NCBI RefSeq assembly: GCF_901933205.1
Contig: NW_022148589.1
Span: forward strand, 61,695 to 125,694
Direction of reading: 5' to 3'
DNA: 64,000 nucleotides
From: Camarhynchus parvulus
Taxonomy: Eukaryota > Chordata > Aves > Passeriformes > Thraupidae
Positions 54,601-64,000 of the stretch are shown here, in pieces. The notes beneath the pieces were generated by a model. The model had not been told where the DNA came from, did no database searches, and was given only the letters and a program-made list of their open reading frames with translations. The translations under genes were made by a program, and so were the position numbers. Each line of letters opens with the position of its first letter. Within the stretch, counting starts at the first letter, position 1.

Positions 54601-56599
54601 TGGGAATTTTAGGGATAAAATTCAAAGGAATTTTTGAAAAAATTTTGGGAATTTTTGGGGACAAAAATTGAAAATCTGGGGGTCGAAATTTGGGAATTTT
54701 TCGGGGAAGTTTTGGGAATTTAGGGGGAAAAATTTGGGGATTTTTGGGGGAAATTTTGAGGAAAAATTTGGGAATTTTGGGGTAAAAATTTGGGAATTTT
54801 GGGATCTCGCCCCCCCCAGACGGTCGCCCCTCCCCCCTCTGGCGGGGGCAGCTCCGGAGGATCCGAGAGAACCGAGAGCTGGCGGTGAGTGACCAGTACA
54901 GACCAGTATGGACCAGTATGGACCAGTACGGACCAGTACGGACCAGTATGGACCAGTATAGACCAGTATGGACCAGTATGGACCAATATAGACCAGTATG
55001 GACCAGTATGGACCAGTACGGACCAGTATGGACCAGTATGGACCAGTACGGACCAGTAGACCAGTACGGACCAGTACAGACCAGTATGGACCAGTACAGA
55101 CCAGTACGGACCAGTATAAACCAGTATGGACCAGTACGGACCAGTACGGACCAGTACGGACCAGTATGGACCAGTATAAACCAGTATGGACCAGTATAAA
55201 CCAGTATGGACCAGTATGGACCAGTATGGACCAGTACGGACCAGTACGGACCAGTACGGACCAGTACGGACCAGTATGGACCAGTATAAACCAGTATGGA
55301 CCAGTATAGACCAGTATGGACCAGTATGGACCAGTATGGACCAGTATAAACCAGTATGGACCAGTATGGACCAGTATGGACCAGTACGGACCAGTACGGA
55401 CCAGTATGGACCAGTACGGACCAGTATGGACCAGTATAGACCAGTATAAACCAGTACAGACCAGTAAAGGCAGAAAAACCCCCCAAAATCCCGTTTTTTG
55501 CCCATTTTAGAGCCCGAAATTCCCCCAAAACCCTCCCCGTTTGTCCCAAAACCAGTATGGACCAGTATAAACCAGTACAAACCAGTACAAACCAGTATAA
55601 ACCAGTATGGGCTCATCCCAGTAACCGCAGAGCCCAAACCAGTAACGAAATTCCCATCCCAGTATGAACCAGTACAAACCAGTAACCCCAAAGCCCCTCC
55701 CAGTCCCCTCCCAGTACAAACCAGTAACCCCGGAGCCCAAACCAGTACAAACCAGTACAAACCAGTAAGGGAAAACCCCAAATCAGTCAGGATAAACGCG
55801 TTCCCAGTTCATCCCAGTTCATCCCAGTTCATCCCAGTAAGACCCAGAGCCCTCCCAGTTCCTTCCCAGTACAAACCAGTAACCCCGAACCCCAAACCAG
55901 TCCAAACCAGTACAAACCAGTAATCCCGAACCCCCTCCCAGTTCATCCCAGTCCCTCCCAGTAACCCCCGAACCCCATCCCAGTACAAACCAGTAACCCC
56001 AGAGCCCTTCCCAGTACAAACCAGTAAGGAAAAGCCCCAGAACAGTCCAAACCAGTAACTCCCAGTATAAACCAGTGCCGGGCCCTGGCCCTGAGCCGCT
56101 CCCTGGAGGCCGCCAAGCGCAGGAGGGACCCGGAGGGGCTCCCAGTGCAAACCAGTACGAACCAGTACGGACCAGTACAAACCAGTACGGAGCAGCACGG
56201 AGCAGGTGAGAGACTGGGAGGGAACTGGGATCAAACTGGGAGGGATTTGGGGTTACTGGTTTGTACTGGGAGGGGGTTTGGGGTTACTGGTTTGTACTGG
56301 GATGAACTGGGATTGGATTGTGAGTTACTGGTTTGGACTGGGAGGGACTGGGAATGAGTTTATCCTTACTGGTTTATACTGGTTTATACTGGTTTATACT
56401 GGTTTAAACTGGTCTATACTGGTTTATACTGGTTTATACTGGTTTAAACTGGTTTGAACTGGTTTATACCGGTTTAAACTGGTCTATACTGGTCTGACTC
56501 CTCTCCCCTCCCCCCACAGCTGAACAGGCCCCGCCCCCGCCAGAAGCTCCGCCCACCGCCGGCCACGGAGGCGTTAAGGATGGAAATTTATGCAAATGA
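45612..56599 (+). CDS. MRPL52: MRPL52, mitochondrial ribosomal protein L52, complete gene
   Basis: The product is a subunit of the mitochondrial 39S ribosomal subunit (mL52). Six exons join in phase: 45612-45639, 45853-45922, 47987-48039, 54820-54884, 56076-56205 and 56520-56599, giving about 141 residues. Human MRPL52, from memory, has [23 protein letters not shown], GQLRR and RRVVLLSQEMDAGLQ. The window has [31 protein letters not shown] and CRALALSRSLEAAKRR at the matching places. The C-terminal part is species-specific: about 20 residues are coded by the 10-bp minisatellite and are followed by a Pro-rich tail. Intron 3 is 6.8 kb of G-rich repeat. The last two exons recur 4.6 kb downstream. 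Confidence 0.93.
45853..45922 (+). CDS. MRPL52: MRPL52 exon 2
   Basis: Seventy bases lie between acceptor CGTCCTCCCAG and donor AGTC/GTGAGT. The frame reads ELQARSLRPLPRPPQRIG, then QWRES, aligning at the end with human GGQWRLQ. Phase 2 passes exactly to exon 3. Confidence 0.85.
45923..47986. repeat. Repeat-filled MRPL52 intron 2
   Basis: Degenerate TTTTGGGGATTTT / TTCCCCAAATTTTGGGA units fill the intron, with longer near-repeats of about 150-250 bp between 46380 and 47960 (TTTATCCCAAATTTTGGGGG recurs). Confidence 0.75.
47987..48039 (+). CDS. MRPL52: MRPL52 exon 3
   Basis: Fifty-three bases lie between acceptor GGGTTTCCCAG and donor GCAG/[23 protein letters not shown] is close to human [22 protein letters not shown], with a short deletion in the middle. 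Confidence 0.96.
48040..54819. repeat. G-rich array in MRPL52 intron 3
   Basis: About 6.8 kb of GGGAATTTTGGGGAAAATTT / GGGAATAAAAATGGGAATTT units. Long-range copies are visible, for example 48595-48800 against 50150-50350, and 53.8-54.2 against 54.35-54.7 kb. No exon other than those flanking it can be supported. Confidence 0.82.
54820..54884 (+). CDS. MRPL52: MRPL52 exon 4
   Basis: Sixty-five bases lie between acceptor CGCCCCCCCCAG and donor GGCG/[20 protein letters not shown], then IRENRELA, aligns without gaps to human [22 protein letters not shown]. Confidence 0.96.
54885..55480. repeat. ACCAGTATGG decamer array in MRPL52 intron 4
   Basis: A nearly perfect 10-bp tandem (GGACCAGTAT/C) of about 58 units starts directly at the exon 4 donor. 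The rest of the intron to 56075 is ACCAGTACAA, CCTCCCAGT and TTCATCCCAG variants. Confidence 0.92.
56076..56205 (+). CDS. MRPL52: MRPL52 exon 5, partly made of minisatellite
   Basis: The acceptor is the AG of an ACCAG repeat unit with a weak pyrimidine tract. CRALALSRSLEAAKRRRDPE corresponds to human RRVVLLSQEMDAGLQ. From about 56145 to the donor (AGCAG/GTGAGA) the exon consists of ACCAGTACRA/G decamers coding VQTSTNQYGPVQTSTEQHG. The frame stays open and the exit phase (1) fits exon 6. Confidence 0.85.
56206..56519. repeat. Inverted-orientation decamers in MRPL52 intron 5
   Basis: CTGGTTTATACTGG units follow exon 5, opposite in orientation to the ACCAGT units before it. The arrangement recurs at 60820-61144 in the duplicate. 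Confidence 0.88.
56520..56599 (+). CDS. MRPL52: MRPL52 exon 6 with stop codon
   Basis: After the strong acceptor CTCCCCCCACAG the frame reads EQAPPPPEAPPTAGHGGVKD and then NLCK, stopping at TGA 56597-56599. The Pro-rich tail is not conserved in human. A poly(A) signal follows at once. Confidence 0.75.
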
Positions 56600-56606
56600 G
56601 ATGCAA

Positions 56607-56612
56607 AATAAA
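56607..56612 (+). terminator. MRPL52: MRPL52 poly(A) signal
   Basis: AATAAA begins eight bases after the stop codon, so the 3' UTR is minimal. The same arrangement recurs in the downstream duplicate. Confidence 0.7.
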
Positions 56613-57394
56613 GTCGATGTTCTCAATGCCGGTGAGGGTTGGTGGTTACTGGTTTGTACTGGGAGGGGCTGGGAACGGCTCTGGCCCCACCCACATCATG
56701 AATATGCAGATTTATGCAAATTAGATGGGAAGTAAAATTGGCTTTAGCAATGGAAATGGGGACTGGGGGTTACTGGTTTGTACTGGGAGGGACTGGGAAT
56801 GGTCTGGGAGGGGATTCAGGCTTACTGGTTTATACTGGTTTGTACTGGTTTGTACTGGTTTGTACTGGTTTATACTGGTTTATACTGGTTTGTACTGGTT
56901 TATACTGGTTTGAGGTTTAGGGGCTCACATTCGGGGTCAGGGGGGTCCCAAAATTCCCAAATTCCCAAACATTCTCAAAATTTTTCCCCAAATTTTCCCA
57001 AAATTCCCCAAAATTCCCAATTTCTTCCCCGCAATTTTCCCAAAATCTCCCCGAAATTCCCATGAAAAAAAAGTCCCAGAATGGCCCCAAAAATGACTCA
57101 AAATTTGGAAATCCCCAAAATTTTTCTGAAAATTTTTCTGAAAATTTTTCCAAATTTTTCCCAATTTTTCCCCACAAATTCCCACGAAAAATTGTCCCCA
57201 AAAATGGCCCAAAACGGTCCCAAAATGACCCGAAATCTGCCCAGTTTGGGGGTGGGGGAGGGGAAATTCGGGGTCAGGGGGGGTCCCCAAAATTCAGGAA
57301 TCCCCAAATTCCCAAAATTCCCCAAAATTCCCCCAAAAATCCTCCTGAGGCCCCCCACAAAAATCCCCAAATTGTGGCTCAGAATTCGGCAGGG

Positions 57395-58310
57395 GGGGTC
57401 CCTATAGGGCGAATCAATGGCTCATTATGTGGCAGGGGAGTTGCGGCTCACTTTGTGGCAGAGGGGTCCCTATAGGCTACATCAATAGCTCACTGTGTGG
57501 CAGGGGGTTCTATGACTCAATATGGGGAGGGGGCTAGGCTCACTATTTGGCAGGGAGACCCCTATGGGGTGGATGAATGGCTCACTATGTGGCAGGTGGG
57601 GTCAGAGTCACAATGTGGCAAGGGGATCCCTATAGGGCAAATCAATGGCTCACTATGTGGCAGGGGGTCCTATGGCTCAATATGGGGAGGGGGCTTTGGC
57701 TCAGTATTTGGCAGAGGAGTCCCTATCGGCTATATCAATGGCTCACAATTTGGCAGAGGGTTGAGGCTCACTTTGTGGCAAGGGTTCCCTATAGGGTAAA
57801 TTAATGGCTCACTATATGGCGGGGGGGTCTGGTCCCATATGGGGAGAGGGCTATGGCTCAGTATTTGGTGGGGGATCCCAATAGGCTAAATCAATAGCTC
57901 AGTATGTTGCAGGGAGTCCCTATGGGTAATTCAATGGCTCACAATCTGGCAGAGGGGTTGGTTCACTTTGTGGCAGGGGCTCCCTATAGGGTGAGTCAAT
58001 GGCTCACTATGTGGCAGGGGGTCCCAATGGGTAATTCAATGGCTCACTATGTGGCAGGGGGTCCCTATGGGTAAGTCAATGGCTCGCAATGTGGCAGAAG
58101 GTGCGGCTCGCTTTGTGGCAGGAGTTCCCTATAGGGATAACTCAATGGCTCAGTATGTGGCAAGCGGCCAGGCTCACTATTTGGCAACACCCCCCCTCCC
58201 CCCCACCAGGGCAGAGCTTGGCTCAGTATTTGGCAAGGCCTCGCCCTAGGGCTGGGACACAGATCACTATTTGGCAGCGACGCATTTGGCGGTGGCACAA
58301 CCGGGGCGAG
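57395..58310. repeat. TGGCTCACTATGTGGCAGGG array, copy A
   Basis: A complex minisatellite with units of about 45-90 bp includes GGTCCCTATAGGGCAAATCA and ATGGGGAGGGGGCTTTGGCT. It lies downstream of MRPL52 and is the inverse of the array in OXA1L intron 5. Confidence 0.87.
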
Positions 58311-58424
58311 GTTTGGGCAACTGGGAGGGACTGGGATCAAACTGGGAGGGACTGGGACCAGACTGGGAGGGAACTGGGACAAACAGGGACAAACTGGTTT
58401 GAACTGGTTTGAACTGGGCCATCC

Positions 58425-58430
58425 TTTATT
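58425..58430 (-). terminator. Poly(A) signal of the convergent gene, copy A
   Basis: TTTATT on the plus strand is AATAAA on the minus strand. It lies about 86 bases beyond the stop of the minus-strand exon and faces the MRPL52 3' end. Confidence 0.6.
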
Positions 58431-58515
58431 GAACGCCGGAATGGGTGGAGCCGAACCCGGAAGTGCTCGCGCCGAACGAGACGGGGGCGTGGTCAGCAGC
58501 AGCCGCAGCAGCCAA

Positions 58516-58664
58516 TCAGCTGAAGGTGACGTCGACGCCGGGGAGGAGCTCGGCCAGGTGGGCGGGGCCGTCAGGGGTGGAGCCCAGCGGGGTCTCAGCC
58601 AATCCCAGGAGAGCCAGGCGGGGCCAGGCAGCCAATGGGGCCAGAGCGGGGGCGTGGCCAATGG
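58516..58664 (-). CDS. Last coding exon of an unidentified convergent gene, copy A
   Basis: On the minus strand, acceptor CCCACCCCCAG opens a frame with APLAAWPRLALLGLAETPLG, then GPAHLAELLPGVDVTFS and a TGA at 58518-58516. A poly(A) signal follows 86 bases further on. The Leu/Ala-rich C-terminus ending in VDVTFS looks like a real protein end but is not one I recognise. The rest of the gene is not visible: the sequence beyond the acceptor is the decamer array. The exon may start elsewhere. Confidence 0.5.
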
Positions 58665-58719
58665 CTGGGGGTGGGGCCAGGTCAGACTGTGCCCGCCCCC
58701 AGTGGGGGAAATGCCCGCC

Positions 58720-60026
58720 CAGTATGGACCAGTATGGACCAGTATGGACCAGTACGGACCAGTACGGACCAGTACGGACCAGTATGGACCAGTACGGACC
58801 AGTATGGACCAGTACGGACCAGTATAAACCAGTATGGACCAGTATAAACCAGTACAGACCAGTATGGACCAGTACAGAGCAGTACGGACCAGTACGGACC
58901 AGTACGGACCAGTATAGACCAGTATGGACCAGTACGGACCAGTACAGACCAGTACAGACCAGTATGGACCAGTATGGACCAGTATGGACCAGTACGGACC
59001 AGTATAAACCAGTATGGACCAGTATAAACCAGTACAGACCAGTATGGACCAGTACGGACCAGTACGGACCAGTATGGACCAGTACGGACCAGTACGGACC
59101 AGTATGGACCAGTATGGACCAGTATGGACCAGTACGGACCAGTATGGACCAGTACGGACCAGTATGGACCAGTATGGACCAGTAAGGACCAGTACGGACC
59201 AGTACAGACCAGTATGGACCAGTACAGACCAGTACGGACCAGTACGGACCAGTCCGGACCAGTATAAACCAGTATGGACCAGTACGGACCAGTACGGACC
59301 AGTAAGGACCAGTAAGGACCAGTAAGGACCAGTACGGACCAGTACTGACCAGTACGGACCAGTATAAACCAGTATGGACCAGTACGGACCAGTACGGACC
59401 AGTACGGACCAGTATGGACCAGTACGGACCAGTATGGGTAACAGTATTCAGGGTCGTCAGTATGCCAGTATGGAGTATGGCAGTACGGCAGTATGGACCA
59501 TACGCCAGTATGCCAGTATGGCCAGTATGACCAGTACACAGTATGGCCAGTAACATGCCAGTACGAGTACGACCAGTATAAACCAGTATGGACCAGTACC
59601 AGGACCAGTAAGGACCAGTAAGGACCAGTAAGGACCAGTACGGACCAGTACTGACCACTATGGACCAGTATGGACCAGTATAAACCAGTATGGACCAGTA
59701 CGGACCAGTACGGACTAGTAAGGACCAGTAAGGACCAGTAAGGACCAGTATAAACCAGTACTGACCAGTATGGACCAGTATGGACCAGTATAAACCAGTA
59801 TAGACCAGTATGGACCAGTATGGACCAGTACGGACCAGTACGGACCAGTACGGACCAGTATGGACCAGTATGGACCAGTACAGACCAGTATGGACCAGTA
59901 CAGACCAGTATGGACCAGTGCGGACCAGTATGGACCAGTATAAACCAGTACGGACCAGTACGGACCAGTATGGACCAGTACGGACCAGTAAGGACCAGTA
60001 TAAACCAGTACGGACCAGTACAGACC
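58720..60026. repeat. ACCAGTATGG decamer array between duplication copies
   Basis: About 130 near-perfect 10-bp units lie between copies A and B. The stretch 59435-59575 is scrambled (shortened units such as CAGTATGGCAGTA), which breaks the 10-bp register. Confidence 0.92.
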
Positions 60027-60689
60027 AGTAAAGGCAGAAAACCCCCAAAAAATCCCGTTTTTTGCCCATTTTAGAGCCCGAAATTCCCCCAAAACCCTCC
60101 CCGTTTGTCCCAAAACCAGTATGGACCAGTATAAACCAGTACAAACCAGTACAAACCAGTACAAACCAGTATGGACCAGTATGGACCAGTATAAACCAGT
60201 ATGGACCAGTATAAACCAGTATGGGCTCATCCCAGTAACTGCAGAGCCCAAACCAGTAACGAAATTCCCATCCCAGTATGAACCAGTACAAACCAGTAAC
60301 CCCAAAGCCCCTCCCAGTCCCCTCCCAGTACAAACCAGTAACCCCGGAGCCCAAACCAGTACAAACCAGTACAAACCAGTAAGGGAAAACCCCAAATCAG
60401 TCAGGATAAACGCGTTCCCAGTTCATCCCAGTTCATCCCAGTTCATCCCAGTAAGACCCAGAGCCCTCCCAGTTCCTTCCCAGTACAAACCAGTAACCCC
60501 AAACCCCAAACCAGTACAAACCAGTACAAACCAGTAACCCCGAACCCCCTCCCAGTTCATCCCAGTCCCTCCCAGTAACCCCCGAACCCCATCCCAGTAC
60601 AAACCAGTAACCCCAGAGCCCTTCCCGGTACAAACCAGTAAGGAAAAGCCCCAGACCAGTCCAAACCAGTAACTCCCAGTATAAACCAG

Positions 60690-60819
60690 TGCCGGGCCCT
60701 GGCCCTGAGCCGCTCCCTGGAGGCCGCCAAGCGCAGGAGGGACCCGGAGGGGCTCCCAGTGCAAACCAGTACAAACCAGTACGGACCAGTACGGACCAGT
60801 ACGGAGCAGCACGGAGCAG
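60690..60819 (+). pseudogene. Duplicate of MRPL52 exon 5 (copy B)
   Basis: This has the same 130-base length, acceptor ACCAG and donor AGCAG/GTGAGA as the first copy, and it stays open. The repeat-coded part differs by a Gln to Arg change (GPVRTSTEQ). No copy of exons 1-4 precedes it, so it is either a dead fragment or an alternative 3' end reached from MRPL52 exon 4. Confidence 0.8.
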
Positions 60820-61144
60820 GTGAGAGACTGGGAGGGAACTGGGATCAAACTGGGAGGGGTTTGGGGTTACTGGTTTGTACTGGGAGGGATTTGGGGTTAC
60901 TGGTTTGTACTGGGAGGGGATTTGGGGTTACTGGTTTGTACTGGGATGGGGTTTGGGGTTACTGGTTTGTACTGGGATGAACTGGGATTGGATTGGGGGT
61001 TACTGGTTTGTACTGGGAGGGACTGGGAATGAGTTTATCCTTACTGGTTTATACTGGTTTAAACTGGTCGATACTGGTTTATACTGGTTTGAACTGGTTT
61101 ATACTGGTCTATACTGGTCTGACTCCTCTCCCCTCCCCCCACAG

Positions 61145-61224
61145 CTGAACAGGCCCCGCCCCCGCCGGAAGCTCCGCCCACCGCCGGCCACGGAGGCGTT
61201 AAGGATGGAAATTTATGCAAATGA
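61145..61224 (+). pseudogene. Duplicate of MRPL52 exon 6 (copy B)
   Basis: This is nearly identical to the first copy, with a synonymous CCA to CCG change. It keeps its acceptor CCCCCCACAG, stop codon and an AATAAA at 61232-61237. The intact splice signals mean that an MRPL52 transcript could end here. Confidence 0.8.
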
Positions 61225-62044
61225 GATGCAAAATAAAGTCGATGTTCTCAATGCCGGTGAGGGTTGGTGGTTACTGGTTTGTACTGGGAGGGGCTGGGAA
61301 CGGCTCTGGCCCCGCCCACATCATGAATATGCAGATTTATGCAAATTAGATGGGAAGTAAAATTGGCTTTAGCAATGGAAATGGGGACTGGGGGTTACTG
61401 GTTTGTACTGGGAGGGACTGGGAATGGTCTGGGAGGGGATTCAGGCTTACTGGTTTATACTGGTTTATACTGGTTTATACTGGTTTATACTGGTTTGTAC
61501 TGGTTTGTACTGGTTTATACTGGTTTGTACTGGTTTGTACTGGTTTGTACTGGTTTATACTGGTTTGTACTGGTTTGACGTTTAGGGGCTCACATTCGGG
61601 GTCAGGGGGGTCCCAAAATTCCCAAATTCCCAAACATTCTCAAAATTTTTCCCCAAATTTTCCCAAAATTCCCCAAAATTCCCAATTTCTTCCCCGCAAT
61701 TTTCCCAAAATCTCCCCTGAAATTCCCATGAAAAAAAAGTCCCAGAATGGCCCCAAAAATGACTCAAAATTTGGAAATCCCCAAAATTTTTCTGAAAATT
61801 TTTCTGAAAATTTTTCCAAATTTTTCCCAATTTTTCCCCACAAATTCCCACGAAAAATTGTCCCCAAAAATGGCCCAAAATGGTCCCAAAATGACCCGAA
61901 ATCTGCCCAGTTTGGGGGTGGGGGAGGGGAAATTCGGGGTCAGGGGGGGTCCCCAAAATTCAGGAATCCCCAAATTCCCAAAATTCCCCAAAATTCCCCC
62001 AAAGATCCCCCTGAGGCCCCCCACAAAAATCCCCAAAATGCCCC

Positions 62045-63450
62045 AAATTGTGGCTCAGAATTTGGCAGGGGGGGTCCCTATAGGGCGAATCAATGGCTCA
62101 TTATGTGGCAGGGGAGTTGCGGCTCACTTTGTGGCAGAGGGGTCCCTATAGGCTAAATCAATGGCTCACTATGTGGCAGGGGGTTCTATGACTCAATATG
62201 GGTAGGGGGCTAGGCTCACTATTTGGCAGGGAGACCCCTATGGGGTGGATGAATGGCTCACTATGTGGCAGGTGGGGTCAGATTCACAATGTGGCAAGGG
62301 GATCCCTATAGGCCAAATCAATGGCTCACTATGTGGCAGGGCGGTCTGGCCCCACATGGGGAGGGGGCTTTGGCTCAGAATTTGGCAGAGGGGTCCCTAT
62401 AGGTAAATCAATGGCTCATTATGTGGCCGTGGGGGAAATGAAGCTCACTTTGTGGCAGGGGGTCCCTATAGGGCAAATCAATGGCTCACAATCTGGCAGG
62501 GGGTTCCATGGCTCACAATGTGGCAGGGAGTTCCCGACGGGCTGAAGAAATGGCTCACTATGTGGCAGGCGGGGTCTGGTCCAATATGGGGAGGGGGCTT
62601 TGGCTCAGAATTTGGCAAGGGGATCCCAATAGGCTGAATCAATGGCTCACAATGTGACAGGGGAGTTGTGGCTCACTTTGTGGCAGAGGGGTCCCTATAG
62701 GCTAAATCAATAGCTCACTATGTGGCAGGGGGTTCTATGACTCAATATGGGGAGGGGGCTTGGCTCGCTATTTGGCAGGGAGACCCCTATGGGGTGGATG
62801 AATGGCTCACTATGTGGCAGGTGGGGTCAGATTCACAATGTGGCAAGAGGATCCCTATAGGGCAAATCAATGGCTCACAATGTGGCAGGGCGGTCTGGCC
62901 CCACATGGGGAGGGGGCTTTGGCTCAGAATTTGGCAGAGGGGTCCCTATAGGTAAATCAATGGCTCATTATGTGGCGGTGGGGGAAATGAAGCTCACTTT
63001 GTGGCAGGGGGTCCCTATAGGGCAAATCAATGGCTCACAATGTGGCAGGGGGTTCCCGACGGGCTGAAGAAATGGCTCACTATGTGGCAGGGGGGGTCTG
63101 GTCCCATATGGGGAGAGGGCTATGGCTCAGTATTTGGCGGGGGATCCCAATAGGCTAAATCAATGGCTCACAATGTGGCAGAGAGTCCCTATGGGTAATT
63201 CAATGGCTCACTATGTGGCAGGGGGTCCCTATGGGTAATTCAATGGCTCACAATGTGGCAGGAGGTGCGGCTCGCTTTGTGGCAGGGGTTCTCTATAGGG
63301 ATAACTCAATGGCTCAGTATGTGGCAAGCGGCCAGGCTCACTATTTGGCAACACCCCCCCTCCCCCCCCCCTCCAGGGCAGCGCTTGGCTCACTATTTGG
63401 CAAGGCCTCGCCCTAGGGCTGGGACACAGATCACTATTTGGCAGTGACGC
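62045..63450. repeat. TGGCTCACTATGTGGCAGGG array, copy B
   Basis: Same family as copy A, but about 0.5 kb longer. An internal direct repeat of about 560 bp (around 62150-62560 against 62700-63070) explains the extra length. Confidence 0.85.
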
Positions 63451-63699
63451 ATTTGGCGGTGGCACAACCGGGGCGAGGTTTGGGCAACTGGGAGGGACTG
63501 GGACCAGACTGGGAGGGACTGGGACCAAAGAGGGACTGGGACCAGACTGGGAGGGAACTGGGACAAACAGGGACAAACTGGTTTGAACTGGTTTGAACTG
63601 GGCCATCCTTTATTGAACGCCGGAATGGGTGGAGCCGAACCCGGAAGTGCTCACGCCGAACGAGACGGGGGCGTGGTCAGCAGCAGCCGCAGCAGCCAA

Positions 63700-63848
63700 T
63701 CAGCTGAAGGTGACGTCGACGCCGGGGAGGAGCTCGGCCAGGTGGGCGGGGCCGTCAGGGGTGGAGCCCAGCGGGGTCTCAGCCAATCCCAGGAGAGCCA
63801 GGCGGGGCCAGGCAGCCAATGGGGCCAGAGCAGGGGCGTGGCCAATGG
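63700..63848 (-). CDS. Last coding exon of the unidentified convergent gene, copy B
   Basis: The same 149-base exon as copy A ends in GVDVTFS and a stop at 63702-63700, with minus-strand AATAAA at 63614-63609. Copy B is nearer to any gene body beyond the right edge and so may be the functional one. I do not recognise the protein. Confidence 0.5.
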
Positions 63849-63898
63849 CTGGGGGCGGGGCCAGGTCAGACTGTGCCCGCCCCCAGTGGGGGAAATGC

Positions 63899-64000
63899 CC
63901 GCCCAGTATGGACCAGTATGGACCAGTATGGACCAGTACGGACCAGTATGGACCAGTACGGACCAGTACGGACCAGTATGGACCAGTATGGACCAGTACA
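63899..64000. repeat. ACCAGTATGG decamer array running off the right edge
   Basis: Ten near-perfect 10-bp units follow copy B just as the array at 58720 follows copy A. Confidence 0.92.

Larger units (their letters stand above)
55464..58720. repeat. Direct duplication, copy A
   Basis: The unit runs from the end of one decamer array through MRPL52 exons 5 and 6, a C-rich segment and a TGGCTCACTATGTGGCAGGG array, to the minus-strand last exon. It matches 60027-63890 almost base for base outside the arrays. Offsets are about 4.61 kb at exon 5, 4.63 kb at exon 6 and 5.18 kb at the minus-strand poly(A) signal. Confidence 0.88.
60027..63890. repeat. Direct duplication, copy B
   Basis: This is the second copy of the module. 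It is about 0.6 kb longer than copy A, mainly because the TGGCTCAC array has extra units. It is followed by another decamer array that runs off the right edge, so further copies may exist. Confidence 0.88.

Noticed and set aside
54885..60026. CRISPR-like array of regular repeats
   Set aside because: Units are contiguous 10-bp tandems with no spacers, in an intron-containing eukaryotic locus.
58516..60354. Minus-strand open frame of 612 codons with GPYWSILVHT-like repeats (and similar ones at 54518-55781)
   Set aside because: The 10-bp tandem has no stop in any frame, so all six frames are open. The peptide is a translation of the repeat. Only the last 49 or so codons (58664-58516) have independent support as an exon.

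Overview
This is vertebrate nuclear DNA, most likely a bird microchromosome (inference). Three conserved protein-coding genes can be traced exon by exon through homologue-like peptides and GT-AG splice sites. Nearly all remaining sequence is G/C-skewed simple-sequence and minisatellite DNA filling the introns. Tiny GC-rich exons in introns of this type, and the absence of any recognisable LINE, SINE or LTR element, resemble the GC-rich dot microchromosomes of birds, where these genes are often missing from assemblies. The species cannot be named.

Layout. (1) About 2.5-20.9 kb, minus strand: the 5' part of RNF31 (HOIP, catalytic subunit of the linear-ubiquitin ligase LUBAC). A non-coding first exon and six coding exons are present, giving about 216 residues that cover the N-terminal PUB region and the start of the linker. 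The zinc fingers, UBA, RBR and LDD regions lie beyond the left edge. (2) 20.84-21.2 kb: a short head-to-head promoter with CRE, NRF1, CCAAT and YY1-like motifs, shared by RNF31 and OXA1L. (3) 21.2-43.75 kb, plus strand: complete OXA1L (mitochondrial inner-membrane insertase) in ten exons with a poly(A) signal. Several apparent one-base deletions occur in G/C-rich parts of exons 3, 4 and 10. (4) 43.75-45.6 kb: an intergenic CpG-rich array of YY1/NRF1-like motifs, an A-rich stretch, and the MRPL52 promoter. (5) 45.6-56.6 kb, plus strand: complete MRPL52 (mitochondrial large-subunit ribosomal protein) in six exons. (6) 55.5-64 kb: a direct duplication of about 4.6-5.2 kb. Each copy holds the last two MRPL52 exons and, convergently on the minus strand, the last exon of an unidentified gene, separated by minisatellites.

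OXA1L and MRPL52 both serve mitochondrial gene expression: OXA1L inserts nascent mitochondrial proteins and contacts the mitoribosome, and MRPL52 is part of the 39S subunit. RNF31 acts in the cytosol in NF-kB and cell-death signalling and is linked here only by its promoter.

The most unusual content is the interplay between minisatellites and exons. About 25 tandem copies of a fragment of RNF31 coding exon 3, each with its splice acceptor, lie upstream of the real exon. A 10-bp repeat supplies splice sites and codes part of the MRPL52 C-terminus. Exons of RNF31 and MRPL52 sit between inverted arrays of that repeat. No prokaryotic, viral, CRISPR or RNA-gene feature was found.
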